DNA of 64,000 nt from Dunaliella salina (taxonomy: Eukaryota > Chlorophyta > Chlorophyceae > Chlamydomonadales > Dunaliellaceae): contig MU069437.1 of the NCBI GenBank assembly GCA_002284615.2, positions 607,402 to 671,401 of the forward strand. The letters run 5' to 3'. A model generated the notes under the pieces. That model saw only the letters and a program-made list of their open reading frames with translations, did no database searches and was not told where the DNA came from. Shown here piece after piece: positions 1 to 10,699 of the stretch. The stretch's first letter is position 1. Every line of letters begins with the position of its first letter. A program made the position numbers and the translations under genes.

Positions 1-137
1 ACCAGACCAGACTAGGAATTGAATGCATTGCTTAAAACTCAGGCACAGCATTTCAAGCAAGCAGACACAAACTTGGATAATTCTAAGACATCTGTCTGGT
101 TCATGAAGTCTCGAAGCCGCGTTGCACCATTTTCAAG

Positions 138-1509
138 CAATGATTGATTGATTGATTGTTAAATGTCTGAGGACCTTGAGCCAAAATGATCGACTCATCA
201 GTCTGGGCTGGGTTAGCAACCAGTCGCTCAATACAAAGCGCATAAGCTGGAAAGGGGCAACAAATAGCTTTCAAGCAATGAAGAAGACAGATGCTGAAAC
301 TGAGTGCGCAAGCCTGCCAGGTCCTCAGAAGGGCAGTCCAGAATGATGTGCTCTTCATCTTGCACAGTGTGCCAATCACATTTGTTGCAAGTCCTGAGCC
401 GTATGGGCATCTATTCCCTTGATTCCGTGGGGTTTCCACCCGAAAATTGTGACTGAACAGTTGTAAGTCAAAATGCTGCGCAACAATTTACGAGAGATAT
501 CTTTTCGTAAACAGGCGACAGAGGCTTTTTCTTCCTCTTTCTTTCATCCCACCAATTTGGTACGGTGCCCAATGGAATTCCAAAGTGTTTGTGATAAGTC
601 CTCGTGATTCTACTGGAAGAATGTGCCTCTTGTGGGGTCAGGTTGTCCAGACTTCTCCAATCTTGGATAATTTGCTCACGAAGTACACCCTCCCAATCAT
701 TCATACTAACCCTAATCCCGGAGCGTACAGCAGCAGCAAATTGCTAGGCATTGGGCACGTCATTCAGGGCTGTAATAACCTGGTAAGTCCAGCTTCCTGT
801 CCTGTCAGCAAAACGCATGTCTGCTTGCACGACTTTGCTCAGGAGGTCATTGTTTGTGCTCAGAAGGGAATTCCAGAATCTCATAACACACCTGAACCAG
901 TAAAAGTAAAGAGGCATCTGTCCAGTTTCTCAAAGTAAACAGCATGTTTCTGTTGCCCTCTCAACACCCAAAAGAGACTTGAGGAAGCCTGCATGGTAGA
1001 CATGAGCATCGGTCTTCATAGATGTATCATAGGACAGTTTGTCTGTAGCCCATATTTGGCACCCATACAAGCCCACTGTGAGCGCAAAGGTCTGAAAAAG
1101 CCAAAGCATGGCGTGCTTTCTATTCAAAATCTCAAGCTCAGCTCCGGCTTTTTGTACCCTTGCAATGCCACCCATAAAGTTGCGAGCCATTTGGTTTGTA
1201 GCTGCAATCATTTTACCATTTTGTCTCAGAATTAGTCCCAGGTACTTGAATTCTGAAACTACCTCAAGGCCTTTGCCCTCGTACCCAAATGTTGGCATGG
1301 GTGTTGTGTCAGAATTGAAAAAAACAGGGACCTTTTTTTTTTCCTCTGTGTTGACAGTCAGCCCTTTGTATTGCGCATAGTCATGGAATCTGTTGAGCTG
1401 GAACTGTATGTGTTCAGCGGAGTTTGCAAGAATCATTTTGACATCAGCGCAATCACAGTGGTGTATTCTGGTATTCTCTATGGCTGTGATATCCGCTCGT
1501 CCACTGTCC
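138..1509 (-). pseudogene. L1-like non-LTR retrotransposon fragment (family E relative), reverse transcriptase C-terminal half
   Basis: Read on the minus strand, about 1509 to 930 encodes the palm-to-thumb part of a reverse transcriptase: a degenerate catalytic box, then an LANSAEH segment, a KGLTVN segment, and the thumb motif FKYLGL, followed by a connection domain (LYGCQIWAT, LLGVERAT). Continuing in other frames down to about 228 it ends with a zinc-knuckle-like CNKC...H....C group of the type found at the C-terminus of L1-like ORF2 proteins. The expected YADD box reads C-A-D, as if one Asp codon was lost, so the enzyme would be dead even without the several frameshifts. The 3' end runs into a (CAAT)n tract at 138-157 that looks like the element's tail. 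The 5' side is cut off at an F repeat fragment. A second, better copy of the same clade is at 53508-54745. Confidence 0.75.
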
Positions 1510-1645
1510 AGAAATCGATTTATGTATGTATGGGTCCTATTAGAGAGGGTGCTTGGTGGGTGGTCCTTCGAGGGGGTTTGGACTTTTTGCCCTCCAGAAT
1601 GTTTCAAAGGGAGTTCCAGAGGTGGGCGACGGGCCCACATTCCTG
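1510..1645 (+). repeat. F repeat fragment (left end)
   Basis: This stretch matches the left part of the dispersed F repeat (compare 63230-63360 and, inverted, 23440-23571): an ATCGATT start, a GTATGGGTCCTAT segment, then a G-rich stretch and a CTCCAGAA segment. It abuts the truncated retrotransposon directly. Confidence 0.6.
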
Positions 1646-2245
1646 AAAATGTTCTTTCCCGCTGATATTTTCCAAATCTGACCAGGCCAACCATTATAAT
1701 ATGAATAAAAAACACTTACACCAATAAATGATGAAAGTTGGTTGACCCCAGATCACTTTCCTGGCCTCAGATCACTCTAAAATGGCCCAAAGCTCCACCC
1801 TGGGACCTTTTTTCACCCCCAAATATTTTCTTAATATCCCACATATTATATGCTAACATCCTGCATATTCAAAAGTGGGAATGAAGGAGGTCAAAACTTG
1901 ACCTTTTTGGCACCTTCAGTGCCGGATTTTCTCTAAGGGAAATGGCTGAAATTCAGTACCTGACCAACTACTGGGTCTTTTCACTCCCATTTTTTTTTGC
2001 GGTGATATTTTTTTGGTTCAAGGACGCCAAATCATTGAAAATCACCCAAATTGGTACAGTGGCTGGTCAGGTATGGTGTGTGTTTGCTTGACAACTTGTT
2101 GGTATGGTGTGTGTTTGCTCGACAACTCGAAGTAAGGTTCATGTTTGGGCATATAGCAGAAGTGGCCTCGAGTGCTTCTTTTCAAATTCAACAGCTATGG
2201 AACCATTTGATGCTAAGCATAAAAAGTACCAAGTGCGGTCACCTT
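1646..2245. other. no gene recognised
   Basis: About 600 bp of AT-richer sequence with no convincing coding region, RNA gene or element boundary. A short local repeat (TTGGTATGGTGTGTGTTTGC, at about 2068-2118) is present twice. Confidence 0.5.
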
Positions 2246-2830
2246 GCTAAGGGAAGATTTCAAAAGGACCCCTGTTTGGGGCCTTCGTCGCCCACCTCTG
2301 GAATTTTTCTGAGCCACGTTCTCAAAATTTTACATGTGCCAATGGATTCCTGAGATTGAGAGCTGTCGATTGGCACCCTCTTCGTGCAAAACGAGTAGAA
2401 GGGGGGGGGGGTGCATGGCTGGGAGTCGGTGCCATGGGGCAAAAGGGTCTGAGCAGCCAGGGTGTGGAGGCAAACATGCAGCAAACTAATCCAAACTCCC
2501 ACGATAGTGACTGTGTATGATATCTTCTTGCTTGGTGAAATAAGGAGGGCTATTTGTGGACTCGCAAGCCAGTTGTGGGTGTCTGAAAGGGCAGGTATGC
2601 ATGGGCGTTCGCTCCTCAGTTTTTGCCCGTAACTCTGCTACTACTCGATATTTCATTGCGCTGAGTATGCTGGTTGATAGCTATTTGAAAGAGGAGCAGA
2701 CTAGTACCCTTTTCGTGGGGAGGGGGGCAGTATTTGGGGGGAGGGCGGGGGGGGGTTCCTTTTGGGCCTGACGTCCACTACTTTGACATGACGTTCACCA
2801 CTTTTTTTGGTCCTCCTGGGCCCAAAAACA
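2246..2830 (+). repeat. F repeat, near full-length copy
   Basis: Collinear with the copy at 63230-63880 and, inverted, with 22965-23571. Shared landmarks in order are a CTCGAAATTT/CTCAAAATTT segment, GGCACCCTCTTCG, a poly-G run, AAACATGCAGCAAAC, GCTCCTCAGTTTTTGCCC, and a GAGCAGACTAGTACCC segment near the right end. No long open frame is shared between copies, so it is likely a non-coding dispersed element. No terminal inverted repeat or target duplication could be fixed by eye. Confidence 0.65.
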
Positions 2831-3099
2831 AACCTTAAGAAATAATTCCTGGTCCACAAATATGAAGTGTTACGAAGTGGGAATGAGGTGCAAATTAATC
2901 AATTCTTTGGAAAGTGGTAGGATTTGTGGAACAGCGGCAGCAGAGAAGTCCTTCAGGTGCAGCAAGGTGGGCAACTGCTGGCAAAGTGCACCTGGCCCTG
3001 ACAGTAGATTGCCATGCAAGCAGTGTGTAAGTTAATTACATTACCTTTCATTAGTGAATATGACCTTCAGCCAGATGGTTTGGCTGCTCGATTTTATGG

Positions 3100-3932
3100 A
3101 AAAAGTAATAGTCTACGCTGGACACAACCAGCGTGCATTAAGGAAAGACCCGACAGTTAGCGCTGAAACTAACAGTGAGCCCCACAAACGAAGGCTAGCT
3201 ATGAGCAGCCCAGGTAATGTGGGTCCAGTGGGTCGTAAGCCATCCGTCCAGCTGCGCGCCTCGCTGTCCTGTACGCAGCCCACCCCGCAGCCCCCTCCCC
3301 AAAACCCCCATTGCTTAATTGTTGCTGAATTGGATGGCAATTTTTGTATTACAAATTTTTGTGAGGCTCTTTACAGGGTGATAGTGGAGATCTTTTGCAG
3401 TTTTGTGGGCTTTAACTCTTGATAGGCCAAGTTTGCAGAGGGGATCAATAGTGTAGGGATTGAAGATAGTTCCAGCAACTCCAATTAGTATGGTGTGCAA
3501 TGTGACTCTGTTATTGCGGTGTGTGCCCCTAAGAGTTTTGGTGCGTAGGCTGTCAATGGTGTATTTGTGCTGATTTTGTGCTGTGTGGAGTGGTTGTTCA
3601 GATTTGGCGTCAGAGCAATTTCTTAGCTAAATAAGGTGGATATCTCTGTCTCTGGGATTCATATCTTGCGGTTGATGTGTGGAATCTGCCTTCAAGGGCA
3701 TAACTAGAATGCCATCAGGGCGATTGAGCTGTGCAATAAGTGGTTATCTGGATGGAAACAGCCAATGTGGATTGTTTTGGTGCACACTCTTTTGAATTTC
3801 CATCTCCAGGGAGCATAGCCTCTCTGCATTACATGCATCTAAAGAGACGATGTAAGATCGAAAGCCTCCTTTGCTTATTGCTTCACCACAGATGCTGAGT
3901 GCTTGATGGTGGCGACTGACATTCACTCTGTT
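3100..3932 (-). mobile_element. Family B retrotransposon 3' end (endonuclease-like domain plus 3' UTR)
   Basis: On the minus strand from 3932 the sequence encodes the C-terminal domain seen intact-ish at 56250-56834: an HHQALSICGEAISKG-type segment, then NRPDGI, then DRDIHLI, then TILIGVAGTIFNPYTID. In-frame stops are present, one falling on the residue before the conserved K-F-C motif. It is followed by a 3' UTR that recurs at 50009, 54990 and 56815, and ends near 3107 with a hairpin (stem CGCTGG/CCAGCG) then GTAGACT and an AT-rich tail. Only the 3' end of the element is left. Confidence 0.75.
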
Positions 3933-4334
3933 TGGTGCTATGCATAATGCCTTCTCATCCAAATTCACTGGCTTCTCAGTCTGCCATCCCATTTATGACG
4001 AGGGAATCATGACTCAAGCTTTGCAACATGCCATTTACTCAGCCATTCTCAACACAGAAGCCACTGCTACATTCATGTTCCTTCCCGCTTAAAATAAGAA
4101 CATGATAACCAACCCCTACTCCAAACTTTTCACTGCCTACCCCCACCTCTGTTACGAACTTGGATCCACACCTCGCGAAAAACTTAGTTACAGTGCCCTT
4201 CAATCCTGCCTAAACCAAGAGATACCTTTGACTATGCATACCTGGGACCTTCGTATCTTTGCTGTTTGGAACACTGCAGCTCGAGTCCATCTTAACAACC
4301 ATAACAAAGCCTGGCTACAGGTCTGAAAGGAGGT

Positions 4335-5033
4335 TTGAAAGAAGCCACAGAGTGGAAGCTGACAGACGTCAGCAGCCACCCTGTCCTAACCCCCATGCAT
4401 GCCCACATGTCAGATTTCAATAAACTGGAACGCCTCCCATTTGACAAGCAACACGTCTCCAAGCAGCTTAGTCATCCACACATGAGTATCCAAGGTACAG
4501 ACTTGGTGCCCAGCCAATCCAGTACTCTCCTAACTCTTAAACTTGCTGACTGGAGGACATGGGCATACACAGATGGCAGCTGCCTTGTCCATAACGGTAA
4601 GCAAGGAATTGGAGCAGGCGTCTACTGCCTGTCCACTGACAGCAAGAACTTTGTAGAACCAAATGGTGCCGGGATTACTGAAACCATTACTAGAGCTGAA
4701 TTAGCAGCAATTGCTGCTGCTATCATCACCAAACATGCAGATATTGCATCAGACAGCCTCATCTCTTTCAACCAAATACGTAAACAACTTCTTTATCCTG
4801 AAAGACACCTCATGCATATCCAAGGAGACGTCCTTAAAATGATTTCAACTCTCATTAGAGACTTCCATACCAAAATTCGAATTTACAAGGTTAAGTCCCA
4901 TGCTGGCATTGCTGGAAATGAATGTGCAGATGCCATTGCAAAGCATCAGGCAAAGCAAGCCCAGAACATTGTGGAAGACACCGAGATCCCATGTGCAGGT
5001 CCTGGTGGAAATCCATTCACAAACATTTTCTGA
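4335..5033 (+). pseudogene. RNase H domain of family A element (copy 1)
   Basis: A 232-residue open frame inside the element. The four RNase HI acidic positions are visible: TDGS near residue 80, the Glu of RAELAAI near 121, the Asp of ASDS near 139, and the Asp of NECADAIAK near 204, preceded by the KVKSHAGIAG loop that carries the usual His. In retroelements this domain removes RNA from the RNA-DNA hybrid after reverse transcription. The frame is intact over the domain but opens without a reverse transcriptase, and it stops at TGA where copy 2 (19750) has a Trp codon, so it is a remnant. Confidence 0.8.
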
Positions 5034-5039
5034 TTAGCC

Positions 5040-5326
5040 CTGGCCACTGCCATGGCAGAGCGCAGCAGCATAGCAGAGCCACAGAGTTTGTCCAACACTC
5101 TGTGGGCGCTGGGCACCCTAGACCACAATCCTGGCAACGCCACCGTCAGCACCCTAGCCACTGCCATGGCAAACCGCAGCAGCACGACAAGGCCTGTTAA
5201 TTATGACATTGGAGGCTGAGATCAAGCTGGCAGAGCTTGGGCGCTTAAAGGGGCCTGAGGTGGAAACAGGTCGGTTGATGGGCCAGGGCAGGGCGGTGGG
5301 GGCTGGTTCGGTGCAGGGTGGGGCCC
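5040..5326 (+). other. Captured OPR-repeat gene fragment inside the retrotransposon
   Basis: This 287-bp block is absent from the same place in copy 2 (about 19777), where the retrotransposon reads straight through. In one frame it encodes LATAMAER...PQSLSNTLWALGTL..., and the motif restarts as LATAMANR exactly 114 bp (38 residues) later. A 38-residue period with the LSNTLWALGTL core is what octotricopeptide (OPR) RNA-binding repeats of green algae look like. GCCC flanks both sides and may be a target duplication. I infer a transduced or inserted host exon; direct comparison with an OPR gene is needed for certainty. Confidence 0.6.
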
Positions 5327-6449
5327 AAGGAAAAAAGAGTGCATGCTGCAGGCACATCTATGGGTTCACCACTCGCCCACAAGCTCACCTATTTCCCCAA
5401 CCTTCAAGATGCCCTCAAATCCCATATGCACTCCAAACACAAGCTCGGGTATGCCAATGCCAAAACAGGTTACTACTCTTACTATCACAATTTATTACCG
5501 CAAGTAGATAGAAAAATCAGCAATGCCTTCAGAAATATGCCCAACATCTCTGTACCCATGAAGCGCGCCATCCTGCAGTACCACACAGGCACCCTTTACA
5601 ACCAAAAACGTGCAGTACGTTTCAAAAAGTCAACTGATCCATCTTGCCTCCTCCCAGGCTGCCATCATTTGGACAGCGCACTACACATGCTCTCAGGCTG
5701 CCAAAATCATATCATCTCCAACATGAGAACTGAACGCCATAACATTGCAGGCAGAATGATTACATAAGCCTTCAGCAAATGCCCTGTAGGGGCAGGCCTT
5801 GTATTCACAGACATAGGAAGCGATTTTAAGCTTGCTCAACACAACCTCCAACTCCCTACACATGCCTCAAACAGAACTTTACCTGCTTACTTCTTCCTTC
5901 TCAACCTTCCAGTGAGGAAGAGACTTAATTCCAGTCGCCCAGATGCTGCTTTTATCACCCCTTTCAATGGCAATCATACTTCAAACGGTCTTTCTCCTAT
6001 CCATTCCCATCACGCTTTGTGGAGCTCCCCACGGAGGGCCACCAGAACTAGCTGCATGAGGCAACCCCATGAACTTAATGTGAATGAACGCCATGTGCAC
6101 CTAATAGAAATCAAGTTCTGTGAAGACACAAGGCCACAGCATCAGTTGAATGCGGCAAAGCAGCAGCATGCAGGCCTTTGTAAACTTATTAACGCTGAAG
6201 ATGTTACAATTCACCCTATTCTTCTGGGTGTAGGTGGAATTGTTTACACTGAACATACCCTTAAACAATTAAAACAACTAGGATTGGATCACCAGCGTGC
6301 CATAAAGCTTGCTCGACAACTTCATGCCCATTCTGTTCAATATGCCCACAAATTAGTCTCCACACGCCGTGCTATTGAAAACAAGGATACTTTCCACAGC
6401 AAGGTTATAGAGCCAGGTGCTTCTAGAAATTCTCCAGATCCACATTAGT

Positions 6450-6715
6450 TTTCTCTTTTTCATACCTTGTGGTGGAGGGGGCACACAGCTCTTTTTGAGA
6501 CAATGTGTATCCTTTTCCTTAATTGATGTAGGGAGAGTTTCTCTGCCTACGTAGTTTTTTTCTTTTTTTCTTTCTTTTCTTGTGGTGGAGGGGGCACACG
6601 GCTCTTTTTTGAGCCTATGTGTCTCCTCTTCCTTAATTGATGTTGGGAGAGTTTCTCTGCCTACGCAGTTTTTCTTTTTTTCTTTTTTTCTTTCTGTTTA
6701 TCTGTGGGTGAGTGC
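6450..6715 (+). repeat. Two tandem 3' hairpin tails of family A
   Basis: Two copies (about 6450-6580 and 6581-6715) of the module GTGGTGGAGGGGGCAC - GGCTCTTTTTTGAG - TGTGTCTCC - CCTTAATTGATG - hairpin - pyrimidine tail. The hairpin has an outer stem GTAGG/CCTAC, a G-G mismatch, an inner stem AGAG/CTCT and a TTT loop, followed by CGTAGT or CGCAGT and (T)nC repeats. The tail ends at 6715, exactly where a minus-strand B element begins. Confidence 0.75.
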
Positions 6716-8764
6716 ATCTGAGTAGGGTATGAGAGGTGCTATCAGGTGCGCCACAAAGAGGGCAAAAAGAAGGCACAGGGTGGCCACTGAAGCGTCTGGC
6801 ATGTTTGCCATTGAGCAGGATGTCCGTTCGATATTTGAAGACATTGGTTTGTTCTTTGAGGGTCACGGCTTTCATGTGCCAGAAAGCGTTACTAATTTTT
6901 GAATTGGCTATGGGGTGAATATTGGACATCCTGAGCAGGCTCTGCCAATTTTGGTAGCTGTATGTGCTGAGGTTTGCTGTTCCCAATTTGTGTTTTTCAT
7001 GCATTACTTGTTCCAGTTTGTCCCGGAGGTTTGAAAGGGGCAGGTCTTATGTGTGAGAGCTATGTGTTGTGACAGATGCAGCAAGCCAATAGAGATGGAA
7101 GGAAGGAGTCTGTGCCTGGATGAGTGAAGTGTTAGCTTCATCAGGTAATATAGCTGCTTGATGAGCAAGGGCATCTGCGCCTTCATTACCAAGGATGCCA
7201 CTGTGTGATTTTACTTTGTAGAAGTGGACAGGGCCTTCTGAAGCATTAATGTAAGCTACGATTCCCTTTAAGCAGTGGTGTATGTAAGTGCGTGGACATA
7301 TCCATGGATTTTAGAAGCTCGTTTTTAATCTGATTAAGTGCTGAAGAACTGTCAGTCGCAATTGAAGTGTGCCCTTGCTGTAGAGCTATCAAAATTGCAG
7401 CCAGCTCTGCTTTGTTAATTGAATAAGTTTGACCATGGCCCTTGGGATTTGTTGTGCAGGTGACAGTTTCAGAGGAGGAGATGTCTTCCGGGATGAAAAA
7501 GGATGCTCCTGCCTGTTGTGTGTTCTTGTTGTCGGGCTTTATGACACTGCCATCTGTATATGTTAGGTGTCGCCAGCCTGGGATGTTAGGTTGCAGGGGT
7601 TGAAGGTATGGTTGTACGTTAGGGTGTGATGGTTCTTTGTTGGCTGCAGACTTCAAAAATTTTGTGCGTGTCATGATGCAAAAGTGCAAATCTTTTCCTC
7701 CATGTGCAGGGTGCTTTAAAAGAGAGGGTAGTGATTTGATTTTCTGCAATCCGTTGGCTGCTTCTGTGGTACCAGTTTCCTACATGGATCTCTTATTTTA
7801 AATCTTCAAACCAATTGGGGTTGTTATGGAAGAACTTTTGCTTTCCCTCATTGTTCCAAATGGCAATAAGTTGCATGTGTCTCATATTTATTTCGGGAGG
7901 AGCAAGAGGAGCTAGGTAGGCTTGGGGTGGCTGGAGTGCTAGACTTCCTGAGGGGAATTTGGCAAGGATTGTGGCATGGTGTGGGTAACATGTGAACCAG
8001 CGCATGTATTCTTTTTTGGTCCATCCCATCTGGCTAAGGAGGAGCATGAAGGCGGCCGTTGGGGTGGTTGTGCTAGCGATTGAAGACAGGGCATGCATGA
8101 CAAGGTAGTAAATGAAGTCGTCATCATAGGCAGGGTGGCAAAAGGAGAACCCTGTAAACTTGGTTCCAAATGTATCAGTGTTGGCCCCAACAACTCTGCC
8201 TCAAGCAAAAGGGCTCCAGTAAGCTTTGAAGTGCGTGTCATAATCAAGGGGGCTTGCAATTTTTTCTTGGGTAATTAGCACACAGCACGTTCGAGCTGTA
8301 AGAATGTTAATTGGTGTGCGCAGAAAATTGGATTCTTTCATTTTTTGATTGCCTTTTCCAAGATAGGAAGTGCACCTGTGTAGAAGACCCATAATTCTGT
8401 TGCTTCATTTTGAATAGGGGGCTGAATTGAAGTGTGTCTGTCTGGGGTTTAGTAGTCTTGAGGTCAAGGCGTGCCTTGTTGCGCATGGGGTGGCTCTGGG
8501 TTGTGAGCCAGTACCTGTTTGGAGGCTGTGTGGCTCCCTCAAAACCTTGACGAGTGAGGTTGCCTGCAGTGTCGTCAGCATATGGTGAGTATTGTTGTGG
8601 AGAAGAAAAGTTGTCTGTATGAGATTGCTCGGATTTGTGGATATGCTCCTTGAAATTTAGAAGTTCAAGGAGCATAGAAGTTGGTTCCCAAGTGGGCTGC
8701 CATGTGGCTTTGACCATTTCTGTTTCTTCTGCTGTCCTGTTACGCTGTCTTTTTTGAGATTTGT
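6716..8764 (-). pseudogene. Family B retrotransposon, minus strand: connection region, RNase H, CCHC finger
   Basis: Read from 8764 down: a degenerate region with the segment YADDTAGN (about 8575; possibly but not provably the reverse transcriptase box), then GFSFCHPAYDD (about 8150), HALSSIASTTTPTAAFMLL, an RNase H domain (7749-7150) with YTDGSVI, KAELAAI, ATDSSSA and KVKSHSGILGNEGADALA, then a zinc finger C-P-L-C-x7-H-x4-C at about 6745. It stops 5' of the endonuclease domain, where it meets the tail of the plus-strand A element. Frameshifts near 7260 and 7780. RNase H catalytic residues are all present. The same A-tail/B-finger junction recurs inverted at 24220. Confidence 0.75.
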
Positions 8765-8985
8765 AAGGTGAGCCAGGAGGGTAAAAGAAAAAAGTAATGG
8801 ACACCATGCCAAAATTCTGGGCGGGAGGCCCTTGACCCACCCACTACCCCCAAACCCCCCCTTGCAGTGCCCTAATCCAGACACCAAGGGTACCAATCTG
8901 CTCCTTTTCAAATTCTGCGTCTAACTGCATCTTCAAAAAATACATGAAATGAGTTGGCCAGAAGCTATGAGCAAAAAACAGCGTT
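8765..8985 (-). repeat. F repeat, right-end segment
   Basis: Matches the right end of F in inverted orientation (compare the complement of 63700-63880): CCAGGAGGGTAAAA, AAAGTAATGGAC, CCCTTGACCCACCCAC, and GGGTACCAATCTGCTCC. The left end of the same orientation is at 10130-10370, so the gene-like sequence in between replaces the normal ~250-bp middle of F. Confidence 0.6.
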
Positions 8986-9099
8986 CAAGCACCACATGCT
9001 CGTTTGCATGATGACCTAAACTGCTCGTTTCTGACGGCGAGGCGCATGCACGCTCCTAGTTACTTTCTCCATGTGCTGCTGCTCCTTGGGGCCCAAGAC

Positions 9100-10008
9100 G
9101 AATGGCTACTGCTCAGGCAGCTGCTGCTGCTGGTGCTTGGCTGCATAGTGTGCTGTCAGGCTGTACTTCCACACCACTACTTTGCACCCAGCAGGGCACT
9201 TCATGAGATGGTTGTTGCAAGCTGCCCTGTCTTTCTCACATGGCTTGCTGGAGTACTTAACATAAGCAGCCCTCAGGCTTGCCAGGCTGCCCATTGGGCG
9301 TGAGGTAAGGGGTGCATGAGGTGCTGCCACAAAAGCCACATGCATCGCTGCTCACATGCTGCTGCAGGATGTGTGAGCCTACATGCTCACGCATGCTGCT
9401 GGCCTTCACATTGGCGCTGCACACAAGGCATTGCTGCTGGCCACTGACTTCTGCATCTGACAGAATCTGGCAGAAGACTGGCTGCCCATTGCTATCTTCT
9501 GAAACCTCGTGTTTAATGGTAGCTGCAAGCACCTCTCGCAAGCATCACTGCTCTCTACAAGAACCAAGCAGTCTCTCGCACGGAAGCGCCCCTCGAATGC
9601 AAGGACGCTTCATGGCAGTGGTTGAGGGCCAGCGTGCATGGCCAAGGGATAGTGCTCCACAAAAGGCTGCCTCCACTTTGGCTTAAAGCCCATGCAGGGG
9701 ACTAAAGGCGAGGGCTTTGCATGTGTATGCGCATCCTGAGCGTCCTCCATGTCCATGGGCTCTGCGTCCACAGCTGCTGATGGTGTTGGTGCTGCTGCTA
9801 CTGGTGCTGCTGGTGCTGCTACTGGTGCTGCTGGTGCTGCTGGTGCTGCTACTGCTGCTGCTGGTGATGGTAATGGTGCTGGCTCTGCACTGCTCTGGAG
9901 CGCTTGCATGGGAGCGCTTGCGCATGCTGCTGGCTCTCTCTGCTGCAGGAAGCCCACCACGCTCTGCTGGCCATACCTAGCCCTCTTGCCTGCATTCCTC
10001 TGACTCAT
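9100..10008 (-). pseudogene. Cys/His-rich zinc-finger protein with Ala-Pro linker, broken
   Basis: Starts at 10008 with MSQRNAGKRARYG, a basic N-terminus, then an Ala/Pro/Val low-complexity stretch (residues about 45-75), then CMGFKPKWRQPFVEHYPLAM and LP followed by TGA. The reading frame stays open and sensible after this TGA (GRFRARDCLVLVESSDACERC), so the TGA probably replaces a Trp codon. A frameshift near 9525 moves to the next frame, which has a C2H2-like CLVC...H...H, then DACGFCGSTSC, and finally CPAGCKVVVWKYSLTAH. Such CGFCG plus CP..C...VWKY proteins are, as I recall, common uncharacterised or transposon-associated families in fungi and algae. High GC and CTG-rich codon use differ from the retroelements around it. 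It lies between two halves of an F repeat. Confidence 0.5.
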
Positions 10009-10129
10009 GCATTTTGCAACGTGCCTGTCCCAATTGCTCCTATTGTCACACTGCCTGTTGCAGTATTGGCACTTTAACCATCCATCCTGACACTATCTCA
10101 GCCCATTTGGTTAAAACTGAAACTCATCA

Positions 10130-10370
10130 CACCTGACCATCCTTTTGTACTCACACTTTGGAAAGGGTGCCAATCGACAATTCCGACTTGAGGTCAGGAT
10201 TCCGGTGATACATTTAAAATTTCGTAGAAGGGACCCAGAAAAATTTTAGAGGGGGGTCCCCAAAAAGTCCAGACCCCCTCGACCCACCCACCACCCCACC
10301 ACCTCCTCCGATTGGACCCATATGTATACCAATCGATACATCTCGATCTCAGGATTCTGAGTATATAATT
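10130..10370 (-). repeat. F repeat, left-end segment
   Basis: Inverted match to the left end of F: GGGTGCCAATCGACAATT, AGGATTCCGGTGATACATTT, CAGAAAAATTTTAGAGGGG, then GACCCATATGTATACCAATC and ATCGATACATCTCG. Confidence 0.65.
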
Positions 10371-10419
10371 TTTAACAGGAGTACCCCATGAGTGTCAAAA
10401 GTTATGATTCCTGCAGCCT

Positions 10420-10640
10420 CCTGGGTGAGCACACGGAGGGCATTCCCAAGTGGACATCTGATCTGCCTGGATGCGCTGTGATGGGTGTAGAGGTTGTGGT
10501 GGAGTAGGCATTTCCAGTGGTATGTGCGCTGGCAAGTGTCACATTGAGGCATTGTGAGTAATTGAGCAATGAAGTTATGTTCTACATGTTACATGCTGGT
10601 GGGAGTCCAGCAGATCTGGCAGGTATCATCTTCTGTATGG
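10420..10640 (-). pseudogene. PHD/RING-like zinc finger remnant of a retroelement
   Basis: On the minus strand the sequence reads DDTCQICW, then after a stop MPQCDTCQRTYHWKCLLHH...CPLGNA. The spacing C-x2-C ... C-x2-C-x4-H-x2-C is that of PHD or RING-type fingers. It lies downstream of and in the same direction as the reverse transcriptase remnant, separated by SLGASDD and HLEPFPRS segments that recur at 15620-15730, so I read it as part of the retroelement, not a host gene. Broken by at least one stop. Confidence 0.45.
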
Positions 10641-10699
10641 CTTCTGGGGAAGGGTTCAAGATGAGCTATTGTGAGGCCTGTTTTTTGAAGGTTTGGCAG

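Larger units (their letters stand above)
3933..6449 (+). pseudogene. Family A retrotransposon copy 1: RNase H, CCHC finger, PD-(D/E)xK endonuclease
   Basis: A 5'-truncated non-LTR element lacking its reverse transcriptase. Order of domains: a connection region (KLFTAYPHL, HTWDLRIFAVWN), an RNase H domain, a zinc finger C-x4-C-x7-H-x4-C at about 5645-5702, and an endonuclease-like domain with RPD (about 5938) and EIK (about 6110) that fits PD-(D/E)xK. This order resembles the Dualen/RandI group described from Chlamydomonas; that placement is inference. It is not functional: a Trp codon is TAA near 4090, there are frameshifts near 4326 and 5033, a Lys codon is TAA at about 5765, and a foreign 287-bp piece is inserted at 5040. 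The 3' end is followed by two hairpin tails in tandem. Confidence 0.8.

Noticed and set aside
8560..8590. YADDTAGN as a certain reverse transcriptase active site
   Set aside because: No flanking RT motifs could be read in the same frame, so it may be chance; mentioned only as possible.
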